From contig MSED01000013.1 of the NCBI GenBank assembly GCA_002099365.1, positions 1,178,001 through 1,242,000 of the forward strand: DNA of 64,000 nt, read 5' to 3'. The first letter of the stretch is position 1; the number at the start of each line of letters is the position of its first letter. Origin of the DNA: Phialophora verrucosa (lineage: Eukaryota > Ascomycota > Eurotiomycetes > Chaetothyriales > Herpotrichiellaceae). The position numbers and the translations under genes were made by a program. Below, in pieces: positions 63,966 to 64,000 of this stretch. The notes beneath the pieces are model-generated. The model made no database searches. It saw only the letters and a list, made by a program, of their open reading frames with translations, and had not been told where the DNA came from.

Positions 63966-64000
63966 CTCCACAGTGCTTTCTCGTAGTTCTTGGGAAGATT
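63966..64000. other. Right edge, upstream of cupin gene
   Basis: Only 35 nt remain; nothing can be said. Confidence 0.4.

Noticed and set aside
1..64000. CRISPR array, rRNA, prokaryotic operon features
   Set aside because: None seen; short introns and gene families are eukaryotic.

Overview
The window is nuclear DNA of a filamentous ascomycete (Pezizomycotina). The evidence is split protein-coding genes with short GT-AG introns (49-94 nt, one of 223 nt), typical fungal families (GCN5, COP9 subunit 7, RAX1-type RGS protein, SSU1/TDT transporters, CCC2 copper ATPase, DHA1-type MFS), and an AT-rich transposon block with RIP-like C-to-T decay. The genus cannot be told from the sequence alone.

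Layout. 1-7.0 kb: a long acidic nuclear protein with coilin-like features (runs off the left edge) and a FAD monooxygenase with an unusual coiled-coil tail, both on the minus strand. 8.38-21.45 kb: a nested transposon. A Tc1/mariner-like element with perfect 28-bp terminal inverted repeats is split by an 11.7-kb Ty3/gypsy-like LTR retrotransposon in the opposite orientation, with 299-bp LTRs and a CTAG target duplication. Both elements are riddled with TAA/TAG stops. 21.9-28.9 kb: a housekeeping block of succinate-semialdehyde dehydrogenase, an ELO-like membrane protein, checkpoint kinase CHK1, a UBE2C-type ubiquitin-conjugating enzyme and a secreted aldo-keto reductase.

30.0-41.0 kb is sparse and accessory-like: an HD-domain cyanamide-hydratase-like enzyme, a TDT transporter, a GMC oxidoreductase pseudogene with a large internal deletion, and a DHA1-type MFS exporter, separated by 2-3 kb stretches without recognisable genes. 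42.7-58.1 kb is a dense core block: CCC2-type copper ATPase, COP9 subunit 7, RAX1-like protein, GCN5, OST5, RAD1, an unknown basic/acidic protein and an SSU1-like sulfite pump. 58-64 kb holds a decayed tRNA-Gln, a GNAT protein, a secreted carboxylesterase and a His-rich cupin.

Functional links: CHK1 and RAD1 both act in the DNA-damage checkpoint; CCC2 supplies copper to the secretory pathway, where the carboxylesterase and the predicted secreted reductase mature and where OST5 supports N-glycosylation. No operons are expected. Divergent pairs that share short promoters are GCN5/OST5 (241 bp), CHK1/UBE2C-like (519 bp) and CCC2/CSN7 (711 bp). No CRISPR, rRNA or intact tRNA was seen. The most unusual items are the nested transposon with its non-TA flanking repeat, the unexplained 4.1-kb tract inside the retrotransposon, and several fused or extended proteins.
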